Source of the DNA: Brachypterus glaber
Taxonomy: Eukaryota > Arthropoda > Insecta > Coleoptera > Kateretidae
DNA: 64,000 bases
Direction: 5' to 3'
Assembly (NCBI GenBank): GCA_958510825.1
Contig: OY294048.1
Location: 16,819,589 to 16,883,588, forward strand
The translations under genes and the position numbers were made by a program. The notes under the pieces were generated by a model, which was not told the DNA's origin, did not search any database, and saw nothing but the letters and a program-made list of their open reading frames with translations. Of the stretch, positions 1 through 12,009 are shown piece by piece (the first letter of the stretch is position 1; each line of letters starts with the position of its first letter).

Positions 1-1144
1 AATTGCAACTTAAATTGCATTTTTTGAAATCTGTAAATTTATAAAAGCATTTTTAGTGGTTTCAAAACTTATCCAAAACGAGACGAGAAATAAAAATAAA
101 AAATTATAAAAATTATTATTAGTAAAAACAGTAGATTCCTTTGTAACTTTCAGATCCTCCAAATTTGGTTTTTGTAACCTAACTAATACCAAGGATATTA
201 GACTTTTCAGACACCAGGTATACTAACTGCAAATATCAGTGAAAATTTAGTTTAAAACATATTTTGAGATAATCGTTAAAAAGTTAAAAAAGTTAGTAGT
301 TATCTTAAAAGATTTTTATTTTCATTATTGACAACATTTGATAAGGACTTAATTTAGTAGTAGAAAAAATATCATAAAATCTTATAGAACTTGATTTTTC
401 CTGAAATTTTCGTATCAATTAATCGAAGTTTTAATGAATCATTAAAAAGTCTGGTAAGAATAGTTATAATTTCCAAAGAGATTTTAATATTATCCTAATC
501 CCGTTCTCTCTATACCAAATAATTAAATTTAAAATTATTCAGACATGTAACAAGTGTTAGTGAAGTGTTTAAAACTATTCGAAACTCTCAAGAATTAAAT
601 TTAATTTCAATCCTAATGAAGACAATGAAGTTTTTGAGAAAAGATTTCGATGCTCTAAGGCCATATAATTTGGAGTGCGGCATAATGGGCTGCTATGTAT
701 AGGGTGATCTAAATTCGAGTATACACTAGGATAGGTCGAAAAATATTTTTTTTTTAGTTGGGTTTTCGGCTAGAAGGCTTCTCAATGCGTTGGAAAATAA
801 GCCTGTAAATTTTGGCGATGATTGGCAATGAGGAACATCTCCCAGAATCAACCGGAAAATCGAAATATTCCACAGTGGGCCAGGAAAAAAAACAGGCACG
901 AAATTCTGAATTTTTGAATACGTCTATTTTTACCGCTGATTTCGAATAAAACTGAGATGGCTTTGAAAAACCATTTTTAGAAATGTCATCCTTCAAGTTT
1001 TAGTTTTGACAGTTTTATAGTTCATACTCTGATAGCGTTAAAATAAAACTTTCAAAATGTTTTTCAAAGCTATCTCAGTTTTTGTTTTGTCATATTAAAT
1101 CTGAATACAAATGCAATTACAAAAAGTGAATAGTAAAAATTAGT
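1..1144. other. intergenic, no supported feature
   Basis: AT-rich sequence with stop codons in all frames. I see no coding signal, RNA gene or clear repeat structure here. Confidence 0.5.
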
Positions 1145-1683
1145 ATTTTAAATCCAAGTTCTTTAAAATAAAAGATGCATGTGTAGTATCAAAATGTTCG
1201 CAAACAATTCTCTATTATTTAAAAGTAATAAGCCGCCCTCTTACCATTTAAAAAAAATGACTTATGGGCAAAAGTGTAACTTTTAAACTTTTAAGAGCGC
1301 ACCAAAAATAGAGTTTTCGGAAAAAAATCAAAATAGTATTTTTCTTAAGAAACTAGAACAAAAATTAGCCAAATAAGCCAATACGTTTAAAATAAAAATT
1401 TAAATAAAAAATGACATAACCTGTCAAAAATTGACAAGTGACATGTGGTTGTATTCATAATTGATTTCTAAGACAAAATATATAAAAATATATAGGGTGT
1501 GCCATTTAAAAATCGAAAGTTAAGGTAATTTCCGGTGAAACCGGAAGTGAAGAAAAGTTGTTTTATATGTCAAAAAATCGCAAATTTTGTCTTATGCATG
1601 ATCTCTAAATTTAATTTGGATAGCTCTAAGTATAAAAAAGTTAAGGGGGGTGAACCACCTTCCTGAAACACCCGGTATACTTT
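1145..1683 (+). repeat. dispersed noncoding repeat, copy A (ends ACACCCGGTATAC)
   Basis: This stretch and 4565-5042 share the same order of short blocks. They include a segment ending CCCATTTAAAAAAA/CCATTTAAAAAAAATG, then AACTAGAACAAAAATTAGCC versus a near match, AAATAAGCCAAT, and a terminal ACACCCGGTATAC. Identity is modest, so both are old copies of one interspersed repeat. No coding potential is visible. The closing ACACCCRGTATAC motif recurs near 33910 and 15165. Confidence 0.5.
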
Positions 1684-3399
1684 TGTGTTTTATTTTTTCT
1701 ATAGTTAAAAATAGATAATAATTTTGATCTTACAAATAATGAGGAAATTAAGACCAGGCAATACGCAAGTGTCCGTAACTTATTGAGTGACAACATAAAC
1801 AAGTAGTTGTCTATTATGCAGCACTCGTGACTATAAGACCACAATCTTACTAGCACTTGTGTACACTTACCCCCGGTACATTTTGGCAACTTTTGACTTT
1901 ATAAATAAGACATAAACGCCTTCAGTAACTTTGTTTAACTCAACTTCACGCTTATTTTAATAGTTCGGCCAGATGGCGCCACTTGCTCTCGCCTCCTTTG
2001 ATTCGCTCGTTACAGCTTTTACCGATGGCTGTTAAATCCAATTTTGTTGGTTGCGACAAGGGTGAACTCTGGCGAAGGAATCTTAATAAAATTATAATTT
2101 TAATATTAATTCACTTTGCAGGCAATTCGTTCCTGGCTTTCAAACACCTGTGCAGGAGAAAATTTCATTATAAAAGGTGAGGATTCAAATTAATTTTGAT
2201 TTACCAGTTTTATTTTATATATTGCAATAGTCCACTGAAAAAAATATCTGGTTAGGGCAACCCATATACAAAGAACATAGATGAGCTGTCATCTCAAGGT
2301 TATATACAAATTTACGAGTCCTCCATTTTGATCGGAAGTTACGTCAGAAATCAACAGGGAAATTTAAATTAGTGGGTAAAATGTAAATAAATAAACGACA
2401 TAACCTTACTTTTTAATGTTTTCTTATGTTATATTAAAAAAAATCAAACTTACCTAAAAAATATGATACTGCTGTTTGCAGGTAGCAGTCGTTTTATGTT
2501 TCTACAACTTTTTATAAAACACGTCATTGCAAAGACTTTACTAGTTCTTTGAAAAAGCACTATAAAATATACAAACAACACAGAAAGACTTTAAAAGTTC
2601 AAAAACGCTATTATATAGTCTATAATAAAATAAAATGTTCACCCTTCTAGCACAAAACACCAACGCGTAGAAAAAATAATAGAAAAACTTCGAAAACAAA
2701 CTCAAAACATACATAAATTAGGTTATGTTAACCTGGTGTTAAATTACTGGTAAAAATAAATAAATATCTGTGTAGTATAACATATTGATTTAGTTTTTAC
2801 ATATATAACAAACTGTTGCAACAAAACAACGACAAAAAGAAACTTTTACTGACTACTGAAGTGAAATGAAAAGACACATCTTCTTCTTCTTCTTCTTACT
2901 GCTTGGCTTTTGTCGCTAGACTAATTAGCCAGTAACATGGGGTATTACACTGTTGCCAAGTATGTCAGACCATCCGAGATGTGTATCCCGTGCTGCACAC
3001 ACTTATAATCCTAGGACTTTTCCATAAATACGACCTTCACACTTTACAAGACGATACTATCACTGGACTATTACATACACAGGGTTTACTATACATTAAT
3101 TCCACTTTATTTAAAAGACACATCTCTAACAAAAAAAATATTCCTATCTAACGCAACACAGTGTTACCAACATAAAATATATATTTTTTTAATTTATGTT
3201 GGACAATTGGAATCACAATGGAGGACGCATATAGGCGGGACGCAGAAGTATGCGCAGACGGTCAAAAATCAATCTATTTGTTTATTTTCTCTATGGGGCA
3301 ACCAGATCAATAGTTAAATACGGATAAACTATTTTTCAGGTTGCACTTTCTTTTGGTTAACAAAACATTGATTTTAGGAACCTGGTAAGCACAATAATA
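1684..3399. other. intergenic, no supported gene
   Basis: No coding exon, RNA gene or long inverted repeat was recognised. The only simple repeat is a short (CTT)n run at 2879-2897. Confidence 0.5.
2879..2897 (+). repeat. (CTT)n microsatellite
   Basis: Six uninterrupted TTC/CTT units. Confidence 0.8.
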
Positions 3400-4076
3400 C
3401 AGCCCCACAAAGTTCTGATGGAGACTATGGTATTCCTATGCATTTTTTGACGCTGAAACCGAATCTGATATTTAAAAAAATCGTAGACCCTCAAAATCTT
3501 GAGATATAGCCCACAGTGTTTTTTTTTGTATGCATTCGAGCAAAAAAAAAAATCCGCAGGATGTAAAAAAAACTTTTTTATGGATATATTGCTAAATAAA
3601 AATGATTTATTCCTTTACTTGCAGATTTTAAATATCTATCCTAGTTAATTTATTACGGGCCCACAAATCCAAACTCCGCAATTTTTTCGTGTTTCGGATA
3701 TATTTCATTAAAAATTTTATATAAATAATACAGATAAAGTTAAAAATAAACTAGTAAATGTATATATATATATATTTTTTTTTATCTTCAGGGGTGGAGG
3801 TCTGGGGTGGTTTAACGGTGCACATGTCAATTGAAATATATCATAAAATTGTCTGGTATCCTTAATCAGAATGTTTTTCTCAAGTTTTTTTTAGCGATTT
3901 AAATTTTTTTGACAACAATAGACCTCCCTGATCCCTACATTGCTACAAAATCACACGCACAGTGGCAAAATTTTATGGTGATAATATTTTGCCACTGTGC
4001 GTGTGATTTTGAAAAAAATGCATCGGAATACCATAGTCTTCGATAGAACGTTTTTTTTTGTTATTTTGTGGGGCTG
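3400..4076. mobile_element. foldback/TIR element, 677 bp
   Basis: The left end (CAGCCCCACAAA, then ACTATGGTATTCC and TGCATTTTTT) is the reverse complement of the right end (GGAATACCATAGTC, then TTTTGTGGGGCTG). The arms are about 60-75 bp with small indels. A perfect 25-bp hairpin lies inside the right part (3947-3971 pairing with 3986-4010). There is no coding sequence, so this is a nonautonomous element. I could not define a clean target duplication, so the superfamily is open. Confidence 0.65.
3947..4010. repeat. 25-bp perfect inverted repeat (hairpin)
   Basis: Arms 3947-3971 and 3986-4010 are exact reverse complements built around CACACGCACAGTGGC, with a 14-nt loop. Confidence 0.9.
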
Positions 4077-4168
4077 TGCAATTTGTCTTGTTGTTCTTCA
4101 CGGCGGGCTGAAACAAACTTTTAGTCAACTTCTTGCCAACTCTTTTTTTTTCATAAACTTTTTGTTTA

Positions 4169-4405
4169 GGGAGCGTTCAAGTATTACGTAACGCAAATTG
4201 TACCAAAATTCATACACTTCATACCCCGTTTCTCGCGTTATTAAAGGCTGTAGAGATTTCATGTTTTGGCTACCCCCCCAAACAGGGGGTGTGTTAGGGG
4301 GTATCCAAAATATAAAATCTCTACAGCCTTTAATAATGCGGGAACGGGGGTATGAAGTGTATGAATTTTGGCACAATTTGGGTTACGTAATACTTGAACG
4401 TTTCC
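4169..4405. mobile_element. MITE with GGG-type TIR and TTA target duplication
   Basis: The element is 237 bp and nearly all of it folds back. GGGAGCGTTCAAGTATTACG at the left is mirrored by CGTAATACTTGAACGTTTCC at the right. The inner arms (CTGTAGAGATTT, CATACACTTCATACCCC) are also inverted around a C/G-rich centre. TTA lies directly outside both ends (4166-4168 and 4406-4408). A 3-bp TWA duplication with a GGG terminus is what PIF/Harbinger elements show; the superfamily call is inference. Confidence 0.8.
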
Positions 4406-4564
4406 TTATGATGAATCTAACAATTTAAAACCAAAAATTAAGAACTCGTTTGCTTTATTTATGTGCAAGGTGTGAAGTTGTTAAAAAAAGACATAAAAAT
4501 ATTAAAATTTGTATAAAATGGAAAAATGAGAAAAAAAGTTTATATAATTTTTTTTTCTAAATGG

Positions 4565-5042
4565 CTTCCTAAGGGAGCTTTGCTTTAAAATAAACTATAC
4601 ATGTTTGATATCAAAATCGAATAAAATTCTCTTTGATTTAAACCTAAAGAGCAACCTTCTTCCCATTTAAAAAAACAATGGTTTATGGACCAATGTATGT
4701 TTTTTTCAACTTTTGATAAAACCAACCAAATGTAAAATACCTTTATATATAAGGTCTTAAAACGACATTTGAGAAAAAATTAAAACAGTATTTTATTTTA
4801 GATACTAGACCAAAAATTAAGCAAATAAGCCAATTCAGTCTAGATTTAAAATTTAAATTTAAATAAAAAAATAAATAAAACAGTTAAAAAACGAAAGTTT
4901 GATTGATTTCCAAAGAACACAAAAATTTTCTGCCTCAGAAAGTCCTAAATTATACATTATGGAGCGTCTACAATTTTATCAACCCTACCTAAAATATCCA
5001 AAAGTTCTGGGGGAAAACCAAGTTTCTAAAACACCCGGTATA
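4565..5042 (+). repeat. dispersed noncoding repeat, copy B
   Basis: Diverged copy of 1145-1683 in the same orientation, ending in the same AAACACCCGGTATAC block. Noncoding. Confidence 0.5.
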
Positions 5043-5305
5043 CACAGACATGTTAGTCTTAATTAATTAATTAATTAATAATGTTCTTTATTGGTTACCC
5101 AAAAGGCCAATCGATGTCCTTCAGCCGTGTTTACAAAATATTACAGATATTAACAAAAATAGAATATCAAAACATATACAATTTGATTAAATAAAAAGAG
5201 ATAGATATGTATATAAATAAAAAATAAAGTGTTTGCACGTGGAGGATTATTGTTTCTGGGAATACAGAAAAGGTTTAAGATATCGTTATTAAAATTGGAA
5301 GGTTA

Positions 5306-5579
5306 CATTACATTACATGTTTAATCTCGTACTATTCTACTTAATTAAGCATCCCCTAAGTCCAGGCCTTGTGTGGGCTAGTAGTAGAGGGAATCACCGG
5401 CTTATACTGACTTTCGAACCAGTTTTTATAGGGAGTGTCCGCTTCACTTACGCCTTCGCCAAATTTCAATTATTATTAACAGAAAAAGGGAAATCAGCGC
5501 CAGTGAGAATCGAACTCACGCTAGTTGTAGTAGACTTGTCATGTACAGACGCGGTAGACCACTACACCAATCCTCCCAT
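5306..5579 (-). mobile_element. tRNA-derived SINE, family 1, copy 1
   Basis: Read on the minus strand, it begins TGGGAGGATTGGTGTAGTGG (A-box-like) and continues to GTGAGTTCGATTCTCAC (a good B box). A ~180-bp body and a 3' tail of TTACA-type repeats follow. The same head and body occur at 27541-27809 (plus) and 36168-36435 (minus). The tRNA-like head supplies an internal pol III promoter. The unit has no protein-coding content, and the open frame across it is incidental. Confidence 0.85.
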
Positions 5580-6863
5580 ATCGGAATTAAAACTGTCTTA
5601 TTTTAATAAGTTTGCCTCAAAATAAGAATATTAGGTATTCTTAAAATAAAAAAAGTATATTTTTATTTTGAGTATACTTATATTTCAACAAGAAAAACAT
5701 ATATTTTTATATATGATTAAGACTAAATATATTTAATTCAAGCATACTTTTTTATGTGTGTAATAAAATTTCAAATTAAATACTTACAAAACACAAAATA
5801 TAGTAATTTTAGGTTCTTAAACAATTAAATTTATTCTCGAGTAAGTCTACAGCTCAGGCTTATAAGCTATAGCAAGTTTAAAATTAGTTTTCAAAGTATA
5901 AACAGCAAAGTCTTTGGTTTATTTTATTAGCAGGGGATTTAAATTAAAAATCTGAAACAAACACTTTTCTTTCTCGGAAAACTTTTTAAGATATAAGAAT
6001 AAAATTTAATATTTAAATTACTTACTACTTATACACTCTATAATATAATATACAGTATGTTACTAATAACCTCCTTATAGATCATTAATATCATAATAAT
6101 AATAAAGTATTACTAATTTCACTGGTTGACAAAAAAAACATATCTTTCCATTTTGTCTGATACATCATTTTTGATGTACCTTTTGATGCTGAACACGAAT
6201 TTGACCTCAATTTGTTGAATTTAGTTCGGAATTTTGAGATAAATGCTACTGCTTAAAAAATAAATAAATATCGTTGTTTTCAGCCCTAAAAAATGTTTTT
6301 TTCAGGAACATTATACATCTTAAGATGCAGTTTTTTACGCAGATTTTAAAAATATTTAGTTTTTTTTTTTCGATATCTTTAACGGTTTTCGAGAGAAGTT
6401 AAACAAAAAAAAGTTAAACATTTTTTAAATACCTATTTCTCAGCTATTACTAAAACTTTTTTTTATAGCTCAATTTGTTCGTTTTTTAATACTCATTAAT
6501 TCTGTAAAATCGGATTTGAAATTGAAAATTTCTGTCCCTAGATATAAGTAAAAAAAAACACACCCTTGTTTTAAAGTTCGAAAAACACGATTTTTTGTAC
6601 CGATTTAGGGATTTTTATTTTGGGTTGGCATTACAATTTTCGCTATGTTTGAAATTCATAAAACAAAAGTTATTTTGATATGTTTTATAGTCAGCTCTTT
6701 TTTTTTTTCATTGCAAGTAACTGTCACAATTTTAACACGGTAAAAATTAACTTAAAACATAATTTCGCAGAAAAATACATATAAAAGCGGTGTTGACATT
6801 TGAAAGGAAAACGCCAAGCGATATTCTTTTATCCTGCCTTCCTAACCCAAAAAAAAAGTACTA
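5580..6863. other. intergenic, no supported feature
   Basis: AT-rich and noncoding, with many homopolymer A and T runs. Nothing recognisable. Confidence 0.5.
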
Positions 6864-7091
6864 ACCCCGGTGGCGCAATGGTTAGCGCGTTTGATTACGG
6901 ATCCCGGGGTTTTGGGTTCGAGCCCCAAATAGAGCTTGGATGTAATGTGGGCTACATGTGAAACTGTAAACACATTTCAGGGTGGATACGAGTTCTATTG
7001 AGGACCGTGCTTCGGAGGGCACGTTAAGATAGCGGTCCCGTCAATTAGGCCATAGCAGCGAAAAACGACGTTAAACAGTATAAAAAAAAAC
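6864..7091 (+). mobile_element. tRNA-derived SINE, family 2
   Basis: The head reads ACCCCGGTGGCGCAATGGTT (A box TGGCGCAATGGTTAGCGCG), followed by GGGTTCGAGCCCC (B box, about 6914-6926). The tRNA-unrelated body contains GGACCGTGCTTCGGAGGGCA and ends GCGAAAAACGACGTTAAACAG plus an A-rich tail. Its 3' end recurs alone at 35267-35315, confirming a repeat family. The head differs from family 1, so it is a separate SINE lineage. Confidence 0.85.
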
Positions 7092-7845
7092 AATCAAAAT
7101 GCATGTGATTATGAGCTTAAAAGAGTTGCAGAATAGAAAAAATATATATAATTATGTTTTTTTTTAGATTATGAAATCTTCATATCTTCACATCTCTTGT
7201 TATGTATTATACCATATTTTTGTACTGGTAATATTGGTGCAACATACTTATACTGTGTAAATTTTATGAACTGGCACCTCTGTGGAATGTGAAAAATTTA
7301 AGGTCACCTATACTTTACATGCTGTATTTAACTTTTCTCTTCCCCTTTCCTCAGCTCGCAAGTGCCAGTTAGTATTGTGACTACTTTACATGATGTAGGA
7401 ATTACCTAAATAAATCACCAGGTAAAAATAATCGTGTTCTTGGTCAGTTTTAAAGGAAATTTAATTTTGATATTATCCTATTTTGTTTAAAGTAAATAAC
7501 AGCAATTTTCGGGCAATTACGCTTTTTTCTTAAACTTAAGGACATTGTATGAAATTATGCAAATTTTAATTTTTACGAACTTGATCTTAACTAAACAAAC
7601 CTGTATTATTTTGCAGCATAATTTATCATTTTATGCATTATATAGACATAAATAGGCAGTAAATTTAAATAAATTAGTATAATTAGAAAAACCACAACAC
7701 TATAATTTGGTAATTATAAGGTAGTTAATTCGTGTTCACATTTTTTTATCGTTTTATAAAAATTATAATATTGGTTTTCTTAAAAACATATAAGGCTACC
7801 AGAACCAGAACTCATATTTGACTTGACTGGATTCGAAATTAATTC
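7092..7845. other. intergenic, no supported feature
   Basis: AT-rich and noncoding. Nothing recognisable. Confidence 0.5.
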
Positions 7846-8110
7846 TTATTATACTATTCACAGCGCATAGCGCTAGAATAGTACTATACGGTAGTTTCGA
7901 AAAGTCCAAACCTAAATTGCCAAAAAACGTTATAGACAAAAAATTCTTGGATACAATGTGTTTCATGAAAAAATAAAAAACTTTGAAAATGGCCGTCCGT
8001 CCGCTCGTCCTCCATCAGTCTGTCCGTTTGAAGGTCTGCCTGATGTCACGTTTTTTTTGGACACGATAACTCAAGAACGTATAATCCGATGGACTCAAAA
8101 TTTTTAGGAA
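7846..8110 (+). repeat. dispersed repeat with CCGTCCGT-type tract, copy 1
   Basis: Contains TTATACTATTCACAGCGC, TATACGGTAGTTT, AAATTCTTGGATACAATGTG, a degenerate (GTCC)n tract, and then CTCAAGAACGTATAATCCGA. The same modules recur at 38660-39010 but in a different order. I take it as a noncoding interspersed repeat of unknown class. Confidence 0.6.
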
Positions 8111-8284
8111 AAATCAGGTTCTATAAGGGGAAGATACCTATTGTTTTTTAAAGTAATCTTCCCAAAAACAAAAAAGTTATGGGTTAAACTGTTAAAAAAG
8201 TAGAAAAAATTATCCTTTTCAAATTTTTTTTCCCAATTTTTACGTTTTTTAAAAAATAGACAATTTTTAATAATAAACAGAATT

Positions 8285-9325
8285 AAAAAAAAAATGGCTG
8301 TGAGCGACCTCCACATTTTTTTCAAAAATTTTAAAAAAATTCAGGGTAGATAAGCATACCCCAATGAACAAATTTAAGGGGTGAGATCTCCAAATCTTTC
8401 AATTTAAAATTTTGGTGGGTCATCCTTCTGTATAGCCTAAAAAACGATGTTTATATTACACCTATTATCGTTTTAGCATCTTATGGTGAAATTAATAATG
8501 AAAAGCCAAATGTTTCAATTTAAAATTTTGGTCACCCTTATGTATAGCCTAAAAACCATGTTTATATAGGTGTAAATTATTGTTTTAGCGTCTTATGGTG
8601 GAATTTATAATGATCTTAGAAGTAATTTTAACGTCCGTAAATAATTATGAAAAAAAAAAAGTAGATATTCCACAGAAGACAAATTAGAAAAAAAATGACT
8701 TAAAAGTCTCAGCTTGAATCATTTATCCTTTACCCTCCAAGGTGTCACAATTATGACTTTTATTCTTTATTTTTTCTTTAAGGCAATATTAATCCAAAAT
8801 AATTTTATAGACTTTCTATGTATGCAAACAAATATGCAAATTCAATTCAGTATAATACAGCTCTCCTGAAACTCTAAGAAAATAAAAAGTCGAGCAAAAA
8901 CTAAAAAAAAAATTGTTTAGTTTTTATTCTTTTTTTCTTCTTTTTAGGCATATCAAATATAAAAAACACAATTAAATCGAAAAATTATCATTAGTTTAGC
9001 CTCGGGAGGGTAAGGGTTGTAATAATATTTGTGGATTTTTGCTACCAAAAAAATATTGAACTTTTCGTATGACCCTCGTATAATTATAGTCTTTAAACCA
9101 ATGTTATTTATAAACTCAAAACAAGCTATTAGTTATAATTATATTGCATGAGTTGACGAACAAGATATTCTATAGTTTTTTTTTTCTGAAATTTCGTTGT
9201 TATGACATCAGATTAGAAGGGCTGATTTGCATTTTTGGTATACAAGAGCAACGCCAAATCGTCAGGCAATAATCCTTGTACTAGGGCACCTTTTAGCTAT
9301 AACTAGAATTTTTATGCTAGGTGAG
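8285..9325 (+). repeat. duplicated noncoding block, long copy
   Basis: Segments starting AATGGCTGTGAGCGACCTCC (8293), GTCTCAGCTTGAA (8706) and GAACTTTTCGTATGACCCTC (9057) recur in the same order at 10016-10443. There they are brought together by two internal deletions. The final ~280 bp (about 9057-9325 and 10172-10443) are about 95% alike by eye. Confidence 0.8.
8390..8622 (+). repeat. two-copy tandem repeat, ~115-bp unit
   Basis: Two adjacent units share TTTCAATTTAAAATTTTGGT, TGTATAGCCTAAAAA, ATGTTTATAT and TTTTAGCRTCTTATGGTG. The second unit is diverged by small changes. Confidence 0.75.
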
Positions 9326-9476
9326 TTCGTTAATGGAGTTAAAGTTAACGCGAGTAAGCGGAAAAGAGCCAACCTAATGTAAACAAGTTAAGCTTGGGAC
9401 AAATTTCGAATACAGTGTTCGGTTAGGATTATTATAGGCAAAAATATGTCTAGAAAAAAAAATTAAAATGTATATC

Positions 9477-9647
9477 ATCCGTGTATGAATTAGACTGCAG
9501 TGACTCATTTGAGAAAGTGTGCTAAAAGGCGAGGATCATACCAATTCGGGTGCGGTTCGCTTAACTCCGTCTGAGGGGAATCCCTTATACGAGAGTAGAA
9601 TAATACGTTTTAGGTATGAGTCACTGCAGTCTATTTTAGGCACGGAT
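9477..9647. mobile_element. MITE-like element, 171 bp
   Basis: TAGACTGCAGTGACTCAT at 9491-9508 is the exact reverse complement of 9616-9633. Weaker pairing extends outward (ATCCGTG and CACGGAT). The core is more GC-rich than the flanks and has no coding signal. The superfamily is not assignable. Confidence 0.65.
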
Positions 9648-10015
9648 AATAGGTATATACAATAAAAAAAATACTACAGATGTTATGTATATCAGAATTT
9701 GTCTAGAGACAAAAAAAATTGAATTGCCTAAAAATCGAATTTATCTTTCAAAAAAGCTAAAAATATATATACATTATTTTTTTTTCTTGATTTCCCGTAG
9801 TCGGGCAAAACTAACTATATCCAATAAAAAACATTATAGTGGTTTTTATGTGGGGACATATTGTGCTTCACACAACAATGAAAAAAAAACTGTGCCTAAA
9901 AAAAGCAAGAAAAAATTCAATATTTTTTTTTGAGGTTATCCATTTACTATCCCTTTGTCCCCCGTGCCGTGTTAAAAAGATTTAAAAAAATTAAATCTAA
10001 ATATCTAAACAAAAT

Positions 10016-10443
10016 TAAAAAAAAAAGATGGCTGTGAGCGAACTCCATATCTTTTTCAAAAATTAAAAAAAATCAATGAAAAAATTTAAGGGATGAGATC
10101 TCCAAATCTTTCAAAGTCTCAGCTTGAATTATTTATAATAATGTTTGTGCGTTTTTGATACCAATAGAATATTGAACTTTTCGTATGACCCTCGTATAAT
10201 TATAGTCTTTAAAACAATGTTATTTATAAACTCAAAACAAGCTATTAGTTATAATTATATTGCATGAGTTGACGATCAAGATATTCTATAGTTTTTTTTT
10301 TCTGAAATTTCGTTGTTGAGTAAGTTATGGCATCAGATTAGAAGCGCTGATTTGCATTTTTGGTATACAAGAGCAACGCCAAATCGTCACGCAATGTTCC
10401 TTGTACTAGGGCATCTTTTAGCTATAACTAGAATTTTTATGCT
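10016..10443 (+). repeat. duplicated noncoding block, internally deleted copy
   Basis: Collinear with 8285-9325 but lacking about 300 bp twice. It carries small private changes such as an inserted GAGTAAG near 10318. Confidence 0.8.
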
Positions 10444-11945
10444 ATGGAAAAACGATATTTTACACTTAAAAAAATGATTTAAAAGAAAAAGTTTATTAGT
10501 TTTATTTATCCTATTTGGTTCCGACAGAACTTTTGAGATTGAGAAACCGTCAGTAAAAACTCATCCAATTTCAAATTCAGGGTCGTGCTCTGATTTTTTT
10601 TTAGGTGGTGGAAGATCTAAATTTTACGCTAGTGGATGACAAAATAAGTTTAACCAGCATTAACTTTTTAAGCTATTATTTATCCCTCAAATAAAAAAAA
10701 ATAATTAAAAAAATTATCAACCAGGTCCAAACCCAGCATGCAACGTTACCAACGTTGCGTTAAGCTTCAATTTACAAGATTTTAAAAACGTTAGAAAAAA
10801 AACGTTACGTCAAGTTTGTATTCCTAACTTACGCAAGATTTCAAACTAAAGCTTTAGGAAAGCTTTAATAAACTTTAAACTTTCAGTAAGGTTACTTTTG
10901 GAACTTTACCATTCACCCCCCCCCCCCCGCCCAAAGTTTTTTAATTGGGCAAATATTTGTATCTAACAAAACAGCAATTTTGAACTAGTACTGTTTTTCA
11001 ACTGACCGATTAAATTTTTTAACTGTTTTTAGAGGCTTTTTTTTAAGTCATCAATCAAAACTTGCTTCAGGATTTCAGGGAGTAAAGATTTTTTTTAGTA
11101 GGGAATTTTTCGCCAGGGACAAAGCTTTTTAGAGGCGAGATTTTTTTGTCATCAAAATTTTCGTCAAGTAAAGTTCATTATTTTTTTTTTAATTTTCGAC
11201 AGGGGCAAAGCGAGGTGAGACCCTTTTTTTTTCTTTTAGTCGAGTCGATGGCGGTACTCGAAAATATTAAACTAGGTGTGCTAACATAGTAAACTTCGAC
11301 GAAATTAGTCCCGTTTTTACCCGTTTTCAAGTTTTTTGAAACTAAACTGGAGCTAGCTAATTAATTATTTATTGTAAAACACGTTTTACAATAAATAAGT
11401 CAAAATTTAATTTTGTTCGAATTTTAAATTATTCAAATGGAGGCGTAATTTTTACGCCGTGTCTGTGGCAGAGGGATAAATTATCAAAATCAACAAAAAT
11501 AAATTATTGCTTAAATAGTTACATTAAGGGTATATAAATTACCAGCAAAAATTTTACTTTTATGATTTTTTCTATTTTGGGACACTTACAAGCTCATAAT
11601 CACACGCATTTTGCGTGTTCTTATAGGCCCATAAGAGGGTCTCTACATTTTTTTCTTTTTGTTTGGCAACAGACAAAAGCCTATCGCTTGACGTTTTCCA
11701 TCCAAATATCAACGTCGCGTTAAAGTTTAATTTTCTACAAAATTTTGTGTTTAGGTTACTTTTCACCGTGTTAAAATTGTGGCTTGGTTACTGGCAGTGA
11801 AAAAGAGACATGACTATAAAATATATCAAAATAATATTTGTTTTTAGAATTTTAAACATGCCAACCCGAAACAAAAATCCTTAAATCAGTCATCAATTTA
11901 AATGTAAGTTTTTTAAAATTTTAGAGGAAAATAGAAAAAATTGTA
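10444..11945. other. intergenic, no supported gene
   Basis: AT-rich and noncoding. A run of about a dozen C residues near 10917 is the only outlier. Confidence 0.5.
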
Positions 11946-11965
11946 TAAAGCACTCGTTTCATATC

Positions 11966-12009
11966 ACGTTTTTAGCGCACTAGTACTTTATTCGTGCGCT
12001 AAAAACGTA
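11966..12009. repeat. 15-bp inverted repeat (ACGTTTTTAGCGCAC)
   Basis: ACGTTTTTAGCGCAC is followed at 13 nt by GTGCGCTAAAAACGT, a perfect hairpin at the upstream edge of the tandem duplication that starts here. Confidence 0.85.

Noticed and set aside
5317..5625. 102-codon plus-strand frame
   Set aside because: It lies over the tRNA-derived SINE in antisense; the same frame reappears wherever the SINE does.
6864..6935. Functional tRNA gene
   Set aside because: The head continues into a long SINE body, the acceptor stem does not close, and the 3' end is shared with another truncated copy.
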